Assembly (NCBI GenBank): GCA_963663365.2
Contig: CAXXIH010000001.1
Location: forward strand, 744,001-808,000
Direction of reading: 5' to 3'
Origin: G963663365 sp963663365
Lineage (GTDB): Bacteria > Hinthialibacterota > Hinthialibacteria > Hinthialibacterales > G963663365
Length of the DNA stretch: 64,000 bases
Positions 8,995-19,124 of this stretch are shown one piece after another (position 1 is the stretch's first letter; the number at the start of each line of letters is the position of its first letter). A program made the position numbers and the translations under genes. Below the pieces are notes generated by a model, which was not told the DNA's origin, made no database searches, and saw only the letters and a program-made list of their open reading frames with translations.

Positions 8995-9768
8995 TTAAAA
9001 ATTATCCTTAATCCATAGATACAGATGACCGTCTTCTTCATTCCATAACATAAAAGCATGCCAGCCATCTGAGCCACGGCTGCCGGCGGAGAATTTCTCT
9101 GTAGCGAAACCCACGGTGTTTTTGTGTATCTGTGCGTTCCACCAGTAGGGGGGCATATTTTTTATCCTTGCCGGAATGTCTTTATTCTGGACGGGTTGCA
9201 TTTTGAATTGGGCGGCGAGTTTATCTACATCCTCGCGTTTAACCGTGGCCCGTACGATCCATTCCGAATCGAGAAATGAAGAGAGGCAGTAGTAGCGGCT
9301 GTCTTGAAGCAAGGAGGGATCGAGTTTGAAACGGCTTAACTGCCTTTCGGGCAATCCCCGATGCAAAGGCGGGAAGTCAATTCTGCGGCAATAGACGATT
9401 CCAAGGCCAAGCACGATCAATAGCGCTATGGTAATGGTGAATTTTGGTTTCAAGAATCTCCGGTATAAGTGTTTTTGCGTTTCAAGATAACTGTTGCGAT
9501 TAAGATAACGGTAAACAGGAACTGTTATTAGTGTTGCAATTACCGGTGCGATGAATACTCCATAAGGGACTACGAGCAACACGCCAAACCACGGTTGCAG
9601 TACAATGCCAAAGACGGCCACTAGCGCAGGGACGGCGGCAAGTACTACATCTTTTTTGAAGATGTATGCCCAGAAAGCCATCCCGCACGAGAATGCAACG
9701 AGGATATTGAACCCAAGAACACACAGGTAGGTTATGAGTGTTTCCAGCGCGCGATTTTTAACAACCAT
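8995..9768 (-). CDS. Hypothetical integral membrane protein
   Basis: 257 residues; I do not recognise the family. The N-terminal half has four likely membrane helices (about 10-33, 38-60, 62-84 and 110-128), followed by a soluble C-terminal domain (about 135-257) with many aromatics, PPYWWNAQIHKNTVGFATEK and DGWHAFMLWNEEDGHLYLWIKDNF. That half looks like a small beta-rich domain. AGGAAG lies 8 bases before the start. The gene is isolated between two repeat arrays, and repeat DNA abuts its stop codon. Confidence 0.65.
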   Translation of the reverse strand: MVVKNRALETLITYLCVLGFNILVAFSCGMAFWAYIFKKDVVLAAVPALVAVFGIVLQPWFGVLLVVPYGVFIAPVIATLITVPVYRYLNRNSYLETQKHLYRRFLKPKFTITIALLIVLGLGIVYCRRIDFPPLHRGLPERQLSRFKLDPSLLQDSRYYCLSSFLDSEWIVRATVKREDVDKLAAQFKMQPVQNKDIPARIKNMPPYWWNAQIHKNTVGFATEKFSAGSRGSDGWHAFMLWNEEDGHLYLWIKDNF

Positions 9769-9844
9769 GGGCCAGCTTCCTAATGCTTGTCCAGCATTCC
9801 TATGACAATGCTTAATTCTCTATGAAGAATAGTAGTATACGGCC

Positions 9845-12140
9845 AAATGTCAGGGTACGCCGGTAGTCCTGCCAGGGCGGGACTACCGGCCCACGCCCGG
9901 GGACCCCGGTGGGCAAGATGCCTAACGGCCCACGATTTCGGGATGTGCAGTAAGGATTTAGTTGGTCGGCACCCTGCGGGGCGAATTGGTTTTATGTATT
10001 TGAATCACGAAAGCACGAAGGAAGCACGAAGGGCACGAAGACAGGGAACAAGATTGTTTGTTCGATTCCGGAAATATTCTTTGAAGCAGAACATTTTGCC
10101 TCGCACTTACAGCGCTTGGGATTTGTGGGGGACATTTACCCAGGCTGACGCCCTTCGCCCGCCTTTGGCATGCTTGGGCTCTAGCTTGGGCTACGCATGC
10201 GGCGCGCTTTCAGCGCTTGATTTTTGAATTTGAGGGAGTTGGTGGATAGGGAGATACATTTCTATTTGAGAAATAGAAGCGGCTCATCAGGAGATTCGCC
10301 CTCCCGCGCCGCCATTCGGCGGCGAGAGAGGAGAAAGTGGAGAGGTGAAAGTAGAACCCGTGACCGGGCGGGACGTGACGCCTAACGGCTCACGATTTCG
10401 AGGTGTGTATGTAGGATTTAGTTGGTCGGCACCCTGCGCGCCGCCATTAGGCGGCGAGAAAGTAGAGAGTTGAGAGGAGAAAGTGGAATCACGAAGACAC
10501 GAAAAGTACGAAGAGTACGAAACGTTTGCAGAGTTGGCGGATAGCGGGAAGGTATTCGCGGCAAAGGTCGTGTGTTATCGCCTCTTGCGCTGACGCGCGC
10601 AGATAAAAATTTATCTGCGCCACCCGGTGGAGATACATGTTCAACTTAGAACATACAGTTGCTTATCAGGAGATTTGTCCTCCCGCGCCGCCGTTGGCGG
10701 CGAGAAAGGAGAGAGGAGAGAGGAGAAAGTAGAACCCGTGACCGGGCGGGACGTGACGCCTAACGGCTCACGATTTCGAGGTGTGTATGTAGGATTTAGT
10801 TGGTCGGCACCCTGCGCGCCGCCATTAGGCGGCGAGAAAGTAGAGAGTTGAGAGGAGAAAGTGGAATCACGAAGACACGAAAAGTACGAAGAGTACGAAA
10901 CGTTTGCAGAGTTGGCGGATAGCGGGAAGGTATTCGCGGCAAAGGTCGTGTGTTATCGCCTCTTGCGCTGACGCGCGCAGATAAAAATTTATCTGCGCCA
11001 CCCGGTGGAGATACATGTTCAACTTAGAACATACAGTTGCTTATCAGGAGATTTGTCCTCCCGCGCCGCCATTCGGCGGCGAGAGAGTAGAGGGTAGAGA
11101 GGAGAAAGTAGAACCCGTGACCGGGCGGGACATGACGCCTAACGGCCCACGATTTCGGGATGTGCAGTAAGGATTTAGTTGGTCGGCACCCTGCGGGGCG
11201 AATTGGTTTTATGTATTTGAATCACGAAAGCACGAAGGGCACGAAGACAGGGAACAAGATTGTTTGTTCGATTCCGGAAATATTCTTTGAAGCAGAACAT
11301 TTTGCCTCGCACTTACAGCGCTTGGGATTTGTGGGGGACATTTACCCAGGCTGACGCCCTTCGCCCGCCTTTGGCATGCTTGGGCTCTAGCTTGGGCTAC
11401 GCATGCGGCGCGCTTTCAGCGCTTGATTTTTGAATTTGAGGGAGTTGGTGGATAGGGAGATACATTTCTATTTGAGAAATAGAAGCGGCTCATCAGGAGA
11501 TTCGCCCTCCCGCGCCGCCATTCGGCGGCGAGAGAGGAGAAAGTGGAGAGGTGAAAGTAGAACCCGTGACCGGGCGGGACGTGACGCCTAACGGCTCACG
11601 ATTTCGAGGTGTGTATGTAGGATTTAGTTGGTCGGCACCCTGCGCGCCGCCATTAGGCGGCGAGAAAGTAGAGAGTTGAGAGGAGAAAGTGGAATCACGA
11701 AGACACGAAAAGTACGAAGAGTACGAAACGTTTGCAGAGTTGGCGGATAGCGGGAAGGTATTCGCGGCAAAGGTCGTGTGTTATCGCCTCTTGCGCTGAC
11801 GCGCGCAGATAAAAATTTATCTGCGCCACCCGGTGGAGATACATGTTCAGCTTAGAACATACAGTTGCTTATCAGGAGATTTGTCCTCCCGCGCCGCCGT
11901 TGGCGGCGAGAAAGTAGAAAGTGGAGAGGTGAAAGTAGAGCCCGTGACCGGGCAGGTTCCCGCCGAGGCGGGACTCACGATTTCGGAGTGTGTGTGGGAG
12001 ATATAGCAGGGAGGCGCCCGGCATGTCGATTTGGTTTATTTTACAGCGGCTCATGATTTTGGGGTATATTCAAAGTAGTTTCCATGTCGGCACCCTGTAG
12101 GGAGCCACCGTGGGCGGGGAGAAAGTGGAGAGTTGAGAGG
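9845..12140. repeat. 2.3-kb intergenic repeat array with nested tandem duplications
   Basis: No credible gene in about 2.3 kb. Core copies occur near 9921, 10377, 10755, 11138 and 11583, with degenerate ones near 11970 and 12050. A 378-base unit starting at 10355 is repeated from 10733. The segment 9921 to about 10720 recurs from 11138 to about 11930, offset 1206 bases apart from an 11-base indel. Copies are almost identical, which suggests recent duplication. Short open frames at 10627, 11160 and 11865 are repeat translation only. Confidence 0.85.
10597..10620. repeat. Hairpin module D, copy 1
   Basis: Inverted repeat with 11-base arms, GCGCAGATAAA and TTTATCTGCGC, around a 2-base centre. 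It is preceded by CTCTTGCGCTGACGC and followed by CACCCGGTGGAGATACATG. Exact copies are at 10975-10998 and 11803-11826. Related hairpins with compensated arms are at 16362, 48972 and 54549. Confidence 0.85.
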
Positions 12141-12145
12141 ATATC

Positions 12146-13207
12146 ATGATGCGATATCGAGCAATCGGATTTATGTTCATTTTGTCTTTCCTGTGCATTG
12201 TTGCGACAGATACCCAAGCACAAGCATCGGATGAGGCGGCGGAGAATGTGATCATTGTTTGTGACCAGGCGGGGGAAGGCGGGCTTGAGGGTTTTCCCGA
12301 TATCTGCCGTATTAAAGACGGACGGCTTATGGTTGTATTTTATGCGGGGTACGATCATGTTTCGCCTCCGAATGATACGTTGCCAAACGGAGGCGGGATT
12401 TATTGCTGCTACAGTAACAATGAAGGTTTGGAATGGAGTAAGCCGAGTTTGGTTTTCGACGGTCCGGCGGATGACCGAGATCCTTCGATTGTTCAGTTGC
12501 CCGATGGAAGGTTGTTGTCCACGTTTTTCCATAGTGTGGGCGTCGATTGGAAAGGGACATGGTACACGATCTCTGAAGACACCGGCAAAATATGGTCCAC
12601 ACCGGAAAAACTTACACCAGCGAATTATTTCAGTTCCTCTCCGGTTCGTGTTCTGAAAGATCGAACGTTGATACTTCCGCTCTATCGTTATGAGAAAGAG
12701 ATCGCGAACGGCGCGGTGATGATCAGCCGGGACCTGGGCAAGAGTTGGAGCGCACCGGTCAACATCGATAGCGCGGGCGAATTTCTCGATGCGGAAACAG
12801 ATGTTATCGAACTGACCGACGGGTGTCTTTTTGCCGTACAACGCGGCACGTATACCTTTATGCATAGTTCTATTTCGAAAGATCGGGGCCAAACGTGGAG
12901 CCGTTCGGAGCCGCTGGATTTTCGCGGCATCTCACCTTATCTGTTGCGGGCCGGTAACGGCATGATTTTGATGGTCTACGGGCAGATCGGGGCAGGGGAG
13001 CAGAACGGAACTGTGATTCGCTGGAGCACGGATGAATGCCAGACATGGAGCGAGGCGGTTTATATTGCCAAGCCCGCCGGTTCGCATCCCACGATGGTTA
13101 ATCTGAATGACGGTTCGGTTCTGGCGGTTTATTACGACCAAGGGCGGGAATGCGATATCCGCGCCCGCCGCTGTATCGTGACCGAACAGGGTGTTCGCTG
13201 TCAGTGA
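12146..13207 (+). CDS. Secreted sialidase-like BNR/Asp-box propeller
   Basis: 353 residues, signal peptide about 1-26 (ends TQAQA). Five Asp-box-like repeats are visible: SNNEGLEWS, SEDTGKIWS, SRDLGKSWS, SKDRGQTWS and STDECQTWS, giving a six-bladed sialidase fold. DDRDPSIVQLPDGRLL and SHPTMVNLNDGS are typical of the BNR_2 exo-alpha-sialidase family, many members of which act on sugars other than sialic acid. The Shine-Dalgarno (GAGAGGA, 5 bases before ATG) is part of the preceding repeat's purine-rich tail. Specificity is unknown. Confidence 0.88.
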   Translation: MMRYRAIGFMFILSFLCIVATDTQAQASDEAAENVIIVCDQAGEGGLEGFPDICRIKDGRLMVVFYAGYDHVSPPNDTLPNGGGIYCCYSNNEGLEWSKPSLVFDGPADDRDPSIVQLPDGRLLSTFFHSVGVDWKGTWYTISEDTGKIWSTPEKLTPANYFSSSPVRVLKDRTLILPLYRYEKEIANGAVMISRDLGKSWSAPVNIDSAGEFLDAETDVIELTDGCLFAVQRGTYTFMHSSISKDRGQTWSRSEPLDFRGISPYLLRAGNGMILMVYGQIGAGEQNGTVIRWSTDECQTWSEAVYIAKPAGSHPTMVNLNDGSVLAVYYDQGRECDIRARRCIVTEQGVRCQ

Positions 13208-13365
13208 GTGTTTTCAGTTTGTTATATGATTCGTAACAAGTCGATTCCATCAAATTTCATTCCGTTTTTTTGGCTAACCGGAAAGTGTCGTCTATGATTT
13301 GGCGATATACTGATTCTAGGCTCGGGAATACAACTTTGGGGGACGTGTGCAGAGTTCCGACTATC

Positions 13366-13866
13366 ATGAATATCGAAATTGCCCTTAAAAAAGCTATTGA
13401 ATATGAAAAAGAGGTCCAGGAACTCTATCAAGAGCTTTCAAAGAAAAGCGTCTCGCCAGTGGCAAGGCGCTTTTACGAGATGCTTGCTGAAGATGAAGGC
13501 CGGCATGTCGAGTTTTTCCATCGTAAACTTCGCGAATGGTTGAGCACGGGCAAAGTTACCTACCAAAATTTGGCAAGTCCCTTTTCTGCTCAGAAGTCCG
13601 TAGCCAAAGATATCCGGGAATTAGCATCAGTCGCCTTTGATGAATCAGCGGCAAAACTGAGTACCGAAGTGAAGATGTTGGTGAAGGGATTGCAATTAGA
13701 AGAGCGCACGACTGCTTTTTATCGTGAAGTTATGGAGCGTTTGGAAGGCGATCAACAGCGTCTTTTTTCCAAATTCGTTGAACTGGAAACGGCGCATGAG
13801 AATGTCATCAAGAAACAGATGAAGTTTTTTATGGAAAACGGCACGTGGTTGCCGGTCGGCAAGTAG
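13366..13866 (+). CDS. Ferritin-like/rubrerythrin-type diiron protein
   Basis: 166 residues from the ATG at 13366; an upstream in-frame extension to 13270 looks non-coding. All-helical four-helix bundle with two ExxH-type half sites: EKEVQELY then EDEGRH (E44, H47), and EERTTAFY then ELETAHE (E141, H144). This is the pattern of rubrerythrin-like diiron proteins, but without a C-terminal rubredoxin domain. Probably cytoplasmic peroxide or iron handling. Convergent with the sulfatase gene 16 bases away. Confidence 0.8.
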   Translation: MNIEIALKKAIEYEKEVQELYQELSKKSVSPVARRFYEMLAEDEGRHVEFFHRKLREWLSTGKVTYQNLASPFSAQKSVAKDIRELASVAFDESAAKLSTEVKMLVKGLQLEERTTAFYREVMERLEGDQQRLFSKFVELETAHENVIKKQMKFFMENGTWLPVGK

Positions 13867-13882
13867 CTGCTCTTTCCATGTT

Positions 13883-15484
13883 TTAGCGTTCAGGCACACT
13901 TCGCCCCTCGGTTTTATATTTTTCTAAAAGCTGAGTGAGATGCTCGACAACATCCGGATGCTCTCTGTAAATATTCCGTTTTTCGGATGGATCCTCTTTC
14001 ATGTTGTAGAGTTGAATCTCCGAATCATCCGTTGTCTCACCAACGTTCCAACCACCACCGCCTTTCCCAAGAATTAATTTCCATGGACCTTGGCGGATGG
14101 CAAATATTCCATTGTAAGAATGATGGATGGTCGCTTCACGGAGCGGTGTTTGATGGTCATTGCCCAAGAGGACCGGAAGCAGATTGTAGCTGTCTTCCGC
14201 TGCATTATTCGGCAATTGACAGTTTGCCAGAGCCGCGCAAGTTGCCATGAGGTCCACCAGGCAGACCGTTTCATTATTGACGCTATTCTCGCGGATTTGT
14301 CCCGGCCATTGAGCAATAAAGGGAACGCGGTGGCCGCCATCCCAAGCCATGGTTTTAATACCGCGATAAATGTGGCTGGGATTGTGTCCATACCGCAAGA
14401 CCGATTTCGGCTCACCGTTCATATCGGTTCCATCGCGAGCCGGAGAACCATTATCGCTTGTAAAGATCACTATGGTATTTTCGTCTTGTCCCGATTCGCG
14501 GAGAGCATCCATGATGCGGCCTACGGTCCAATCGACTTCATAGACATAATCGCCATACGCTCCGGCTTGGCTTTTGCCTTTGAATTCATCCGTAGGCGCG
14601 ATCGGTGTATGAGGCGCTGTTAAGGGGAAATAAAGAAAGAAAGGGCGATCCTTGGCTTTGTTGAATGGCTTTTCGCCGGGTTTGGCTTTGATATAGTCAA
14701 CCGCCTTTTGAGTTAGAGCGGGCATAACCGCCTCAAGTTTCCAGTCTTTTACTGCGGGGCCGGTCCATGAAAAAGGCCGGGCGGGAAGGATTGTGTCCAG
14801 AGTTCCAATTGTTTTATCGTTTTCAATAAAACAATACGGGGGGAAATTGGGCACGTCATCACCGAAATAGTAATCAAATCCTCTTGTGGTTGGGCCGCCG
14901 GGAATAGGACGAGTGAAGTCGATTTTTTGTGCGAATGGATCGCGAGTCTTTCTGTTGAAATCTCCAATCGGGATTTGATCGTTCACCCGGGAGCCATCTG
15001 TCGTGGGCCAGTCCCAGCCTAAGTGCCACTTGCCGATACACGCTGTACGATAGCCTTGCTTTTGCAGCATCCCCCCGAGGGTTAACCGGCCCTCATCAAT
15101 AAGCGGGGCATCCCAAGGCCACAGGACGCTGCTTTTGAGCTGAGACCGCCAACAATAACGTCCGGTGAGAATGCTATAACGTGTGGGGGTGCATACCGCA
15201 GTAGGAGCATGCGCATCGGAGAAGCGCATGCCTGCATGTGCAAGCCGGTCGAGATTCGGAGTGGGGATTTTGGACTCCGGATTTTGACAGGCCAAATCGC
15301 CGAATCCCATATCATCAGCCAAAATTACGATGATGTTGGGAGGACGGTTTGGAAGTGTCTTGGCATGGAGCGCCATGGGCAGAGCGGCCATTCCCGCTCC
15401 GGCTCCGGCCAGTTTAACGAAGTCCCGCCGGTTGAGTTTGAATGAGTGATTGCGGTTTTGTCGTTCCATGTTTGTCATACCCAT
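13883..15484 (-). CDS. Tat-exported sulfatase, S1 family
   Basis: 533 residues. Tat signal with twin arginine at 19-20 (LNRRDFVKLAG), then PPNIIVILADDMGFGD, whose acidic pair binds calcium. The sulfatase signature CTPTR at 98-102 means the Cys must become formylglycine. GKWHLG and FTSDNGSPA are further active-site blocks. Three in-frame ATGs (15484, 15478, 15469) are possible and none has a clear ribosome-binding site. Likely removes sulfate esters from a polysaccharide outside the cytoplasm. No formylglycine-generating enzyme lies in this window. Confidence 0.93.
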   Translation of the reverse strand: MGMTNMERQNRNHSFKLNRRDFVKLAGAGAGMAALPMALHAKTLPNRPPNIIVILADDMGFGDLACQNPESKIPTPNLDRLAHAGMRFSDAHAPTAVCTPTRYSILTGRYCWRSQLKSSVLWPWDAPLIDEGRLTLGGMLQKQGYRTACIGKWHLGWDWPTTDGSRVNDQIPIGDFNRKTRDPFAQKIDFTRPIPGGPTTRGFDYYFGDDVPNFPPYCFIENDKTIGTLDTILPARPFSWTGPAVKDWKLEAVMPALTQKAVDYIKAKPGEKPFNKAKDRPFFLYFPLTAPHTPIAPTDEFKGKSQAGAYGDYVYEVDWTVGRIMDALRESGQDENTIVIFTSDNGSPARDGTDMNGEPKSVLRYGHNPSHIYRGIKTMAWDGGHRVPFIAQWPGQIRENSVNNETVCLVDLMATCAALANCQLPNNAAEDSYNLLPVLLGNDHQTPLREATIHHSYNGIFAIRQGPWKLILGKGGGGWNVGETTDDSEIQLYNMKEDPSEKRNIYREHPDVVEHLTQLLEKYKTEGRSVPER

Positions 15485-15524
15485 GGGATTTGGAGGCCTA
15501 TGTTTTAATCATTATCGCATCAAA

Positions 15525-16660
15525 GGCCGTGATTATCTATCGGCACGTCAGGGAACCCCCGTCAGGGTACCACTGCGGGCAAGAAGGCTAACGCCTCACG
15601 CCGGGGAACCCCCGTTGGCAAGAAGCCTAACGGCCCATGATTTCGAAGTTTATTCGGGGATTTAGCGGGTCAGCACTCTGCAATGCGATTTGATTTTTTC
15701 TTGCGCGCTTACAGCGCTTAGGAATTAAAAAGATCATTTACCCCGGCTTACGCCATCGCCGGTCTTTGACCGTCTCAGGCTAAGCCGGGACTATTGCATT
15801 GCGCACCTACGGTGCTTGGTGTGAGTGTTTGCAGGAATTGGTGGGTTGGGAGATACGTGTGTATGTATAGCAAGCAGCGGCTCATCAGGAGATTCGCCCT
15901 CCCGGCCGGGTACCCCGGTGGTCAAGAAGCCTAACGGCCCATGATTTCGAAGTTTATTCGGGGATTTAGCGGGTCAGCACTCTGCAATGCGATTTGATTT
16001 TTTCTTGCGCGCTTACAGCGCTTAGGAATTAAAAAGATCATTTACCCCGGCTTACGCCATCGCCGGTCTTTGACCGTCTCAGGCTAAGCCGGGCTATTAC
16101 ATTGCGCACCTACGGTGCTTGGATTTTGGATTTGAGGGAGTGCGTAGATAGAGAGAGACATGTGCAAAGTGTTTTTTCTTTTCTACGGCCCTTACAGGGC
16201 CGGATTATATAAGGGCGTTTACCCAGGGCTGCGCTACGCTGGCCCTGGGCTTCAGGCTTTTGTCCTTTCAGGACATGGTTAGGGTGTTTGAGGAAGTTGG
16301 TTGATAGCGGGAAAGATTTTACGATAAGCGATATTTGCTATAGTCTCTTGCGCCTTGCGGCGCGCAGATAAAAGATTTATCTGCGCCACCTGCGGCGAGG
16401 GGATACATGTGTGTCTTATAATTTTGGATATCGGTGGGTGAAATCACCCACCCTACGAGTAGCATTCGTATCGATACAAGCGGCTCATCAGGAGATTCGC
16501 CCTCCCGCCCGTGACCGGGCAGGACCTGACGCCTGCCAGCTCACGCCGGGGCACCCCCGTTGGATGAGGTTGGGGGATAAGGAGACACCTCCACATTTAA
16601 AGCAGGAAGACTTTGCAGACTCTTTTGTGGTATAGTGGCGGGTGAATCATGTTGGGATCG
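15525..16660. repeat. Intergenic repeat array with a 304-base direct duplication
   Basis: About 1.1 kb without a credible gene. A segment starting AGAAGCCTAACGGCCC at 15621 recurs at 15925 and stays nearly identical for about 170 bases, including the CTTGCGCGCTTACAGCGCTTAGG module. Downstream are a hairpin D copy (16362-16386), a GGTGGGTG...CACCCACC hairpin near 16433-16452, and the GCGGCTCATCAGGAGATTCG module near 16490. Confidence 0.8.
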
Positions 16661-16718
16661 AGTTCGATAGCGATGCACAGAACGTGCTCCGCATTCTGCA
16701 AGAAAAGGTTTGCCGCAT

Positions 16719-19124
16719 ATGAAACAAATGCTTATTAACAAGGTCATGGTTCTATTGTTGTTCGGTTCACTTTTTAGTTCTTTGGTGTGTACGGAGTTGT
16801 GGGCTGAGGATTCAGCACAGACTCCGCCTCCCCATCAAGGCGATTGGGCTCCGGTACTGATTGCGCCTGAAGATCCATTCTCATCCGGTGGTTCTTATCA
16901 GAATGTCATGGGTTCGGCGTGGTCTTATCCTCTTGTGAAAATGGGAAAATTGAACAATCCGCTTGTTGAAGTCACGCCCTTTGTATTTCACGGCGGTTTT
17001 TATCTGCTTGAGAATTGGCAGAGGCATTGGGATATCGGCGGATCCAAGGACGGTGAGCGTTATCAAGACGATGAAGTCCGCATCCGCAAATTAAATGAAG
17101 CCGATCCCGGCGATTTGGAGAGCGGCGAGATTGTGTCGATTCCTCTCAAGGGTCATGGATTGGGGATGGCTTTTGTATGGCAGGACCGGGTTTATGTCTT
17201 TGCCGGAAATTGGGGCAAAGAAAAGAAATGGAAGATCCGCGAAATAACAATGACCTATTCGGATGATTTGAAAACGTGGTCCGAGCCGGTAACGGTGTTG
17301 GAGGCGAAAGAGGGGGAACGGTTCTTTAATGTATCTGTATGCCGGGGCAAAGACCGATTTGTGTTGCTGGTTGAAAGCGACGACAAGCCTTGGCCCTCGT
17401 TTACATTCAAGTATTTTGAATCCGGTGATCTTTTGAATTGGAAACAGGTTCCGGATGCGCTTTATGGGCGTGAGAAGTATGTCGGCGGTCCGGCGTTGTA
17501 TTATTTCGGGGATTACTTCTATACCCTTTACCTTCAGTCTCTGGGAAAAGGATTTTACGAAACGCGTGTCACCCGCTCGCAGGACCTGGTTCACTGGCAA
17601 GATGCGCCCACCGAACGTGCGTTTGTGACTTACAATCCCGAGAATCGTGTTCATCCGTTGCGTCCGCCGGAAATCCGTGAAACCAACGCATCCGACGCAG
17701 AGATTTGCGAGTTTCAAGGAAAAACCTATGTGTATTACACAGGTGGCGATCAACATGTGGCGGGCGATCTTCAACTGGCGGTTTATGATGGCGGGGCGCA
17801 AGAACTGCTTGAGCATTTTTATGAGGAGCCAAAGTTGTATACGCCTAACGCGGCACAACTGCGTTATCAAGAGAATCAATTAGGCGCGTTTGTCCATTTC
17901 GGTTTGGCGTCCTTTACCGGCGGCGATTTTATGGCCTCACCGGATGCCTCGGTATTCAATCCGGAGAATTTGGATTGTGAGCAATGGGTCCGCGCAGCGA
18001 AATCATTTGGTGCGAAACATATTGTTTTAACCGCGAAACACCACAGCGGATTTTGTTTGTGGCCGACAGAAACCACGGAGTACAGTGTTAAGAATGCCCC
18101 GTGGAAAAACGGGCAGGGCGATGTTGTGCGTGAGTTGGCCGATGCGGCCAAAAAGTATGACATTGAATTGGGGTTGTATATTTCCGGAGGCGATAAGCAT
18201 TTCCCTTGTACCAGCACGCCTGAGCCACTGAAAAAAAGAAGACTGGAAGGCGACCGTAATGCTTATTTTCCCGTGTTCATGGAGCAGCTTCGCGAACTAT
18301 TGACGAATTACGGCGAACTGACGGTTGTTTGGTTTGATGGCGCTTATAATCCCTTCGGTTGGGATGTGCAGAGTCAAGAGGGGAAATCGTTAGGCACGGC
18401 CTATGGCGATGCGATTTGTTTTATGGTTCGCGATTTGCAGCCCAACGCGACTGTTTTTGGGGGCGCACGTCCCGGTATGCGTTGGTCGGGAAGCGAACAG
18501 GGATGGGCTCCTTATCCGATCTGGAATGTGATCCAGCGTGGCGAAGGGATTCCGCTTTGGGCGCCTCCTTATATTCAGGGATGGGTTGGCGCTGAAGCGA
18601 ATGTGCATACGCGTTCCAATTGGTTTTGGGTGCCGGAAAGCGATGGATCGCTTAAAACCGCAGATGAGTTGGTCAAAATGTATTACGAGTCGATTGGCCG
18701 AGGCGCAAATCTTTTGGTTAATATGACCCCGGATCATCGTGGTCTGATCCCCGATGCGGAAGTTAAACGTCTGGGAGAATTCGGTTTGAAACTCGAAAGG
18801 CTGTTCTCAAGGCCCTTGGCCGAGACGGGCCGTGAAGGATGTTGGCTTGAAGGCAATGTTTTGGAACTGGATTTGGGGACGGAGCAGCTTATCGACCGAA
18901 TCGCGATCGAAGAAGATATTCAATACGGCCAACGGGTGCGTTCCTACCGTATTGAAATATTGCAGGGAGACACGTGGCAGACATGCGCCGAAGGTGAATC
19001 AATCGGGCGTAATAGAATCCAACATTTCGACGCGGTTCGCACTGCCAAGGTCAGGCTGCGTGTGTTGGAGACAGAGCCCCTGCCCAAAATTCGGAAATTC
19101 GCGGTCTACGCGGCTTTGAAGTGA
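16719..19124 (+). CDS. Secreted two-enzyme fusion: five-bladed-propeller glycosidase-like domain plus GH29 fucosidase
   Basis: 801 residues from the ATG at 16719 (AAAAGG about 10 bases upstream; an in-frame TTG lies at 16710). A signal peptide is followed by a propeller of about 330 residues resembling GH43/GH117-type arabinanase or neoagaro-hydrolase folds: PFVFHGGFYLLENWQRHWD, YSDDLKTWSEPV, YFESGDLLNWKQVP, RSQDLVHWQDAP. From about residue 385 comes a GH29 domain: LGAFVHFGLASF, KHHSGF (near 440), and VVWFDGAYN with the likely nucleophile Asp near 539. The last 95 residues look like a discoidin/F5-8C-type carbohydrate-binding module. One polypeptide therefore has two catalytic-type folds. Downstream is a sulfatase gene. 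Confidence 0.88.
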   Translation: MKQMLINKVMVLLLFGSLFSSLVCTELWAEDSAQTPPPHQGDWAPVLIAPEDPFSSGGSYQNVMGSAWSYPLVKMGKLNNPLVEVTPFVFHGGFYLLENWQRHWDIGGSKDGERYQDDEVRIRKLNEADPGDLESGEIVSIPLKGHGLGMAFVWQDRVYVFAGNWGKEKKWKIREITMTYSDDLKTWSEPVTVLEAKEGERFFNVSVCRGKDRFVLLVESDDKPWPSFTFKYFESGDLLNWKQVPDALYGREKYVGGPALYYFGDYFYTLYLQSLGKGFYETRVTRSQDLVHWQDAPTERAFVTYNPENRVHPLRPPEIRETNASDAEICEFQGKTYVYYTGGDQHVAGDLQLAVYDGGAQELLEHFYEEPKLYTPNAAQLRYQENQLGAFVHFGLASFTGGDFMASPDASVFNPENLDCEQWVRAAKSFGAKHIVLTAKHHSGFCLWPTETTEYSVKNAPWKNGQGDVVRELADAAKKYDIELGLYISGGDKHFPCTSTPEPLKKRRLEGDRNAYFPVFMEQLRELLTNYGELTVVWFDGAYNPFGWDVQSQEGKSLGTAYGDAICFMVRDLQPNATVFGGARPGMRWSGSEQGWAPYPIWNVIQRGEGIPLWAPPYIQGWVGAEANVHTRSNWFWVPESDGSLKTADELVKMYYESIGRGANLLVNMTPDHRGLIPDAEVKRLGEFGLKLERLFSRPLAETGREGCWLEGNVLELDLGTEQLIDRIAIEEDIQYGQRVRSYRIEILQGDTWQTCAEGESIGRNRIQHFDAVRTAKVRLRVLETEPLPKIRKFAVYAALK

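Noticed and set aside
10627..11354. Small open frames such as 10627-10851 and 11160-11354
   Set aside because: They are in-frame readings of repeat modules and recur wherever the modules do; no independent support.
9845..12140. CRISPR array
   Set aside because: The repeats are hundreds of bases long, contain several modules and lack unique spacers of regular size; no cas genes are present.
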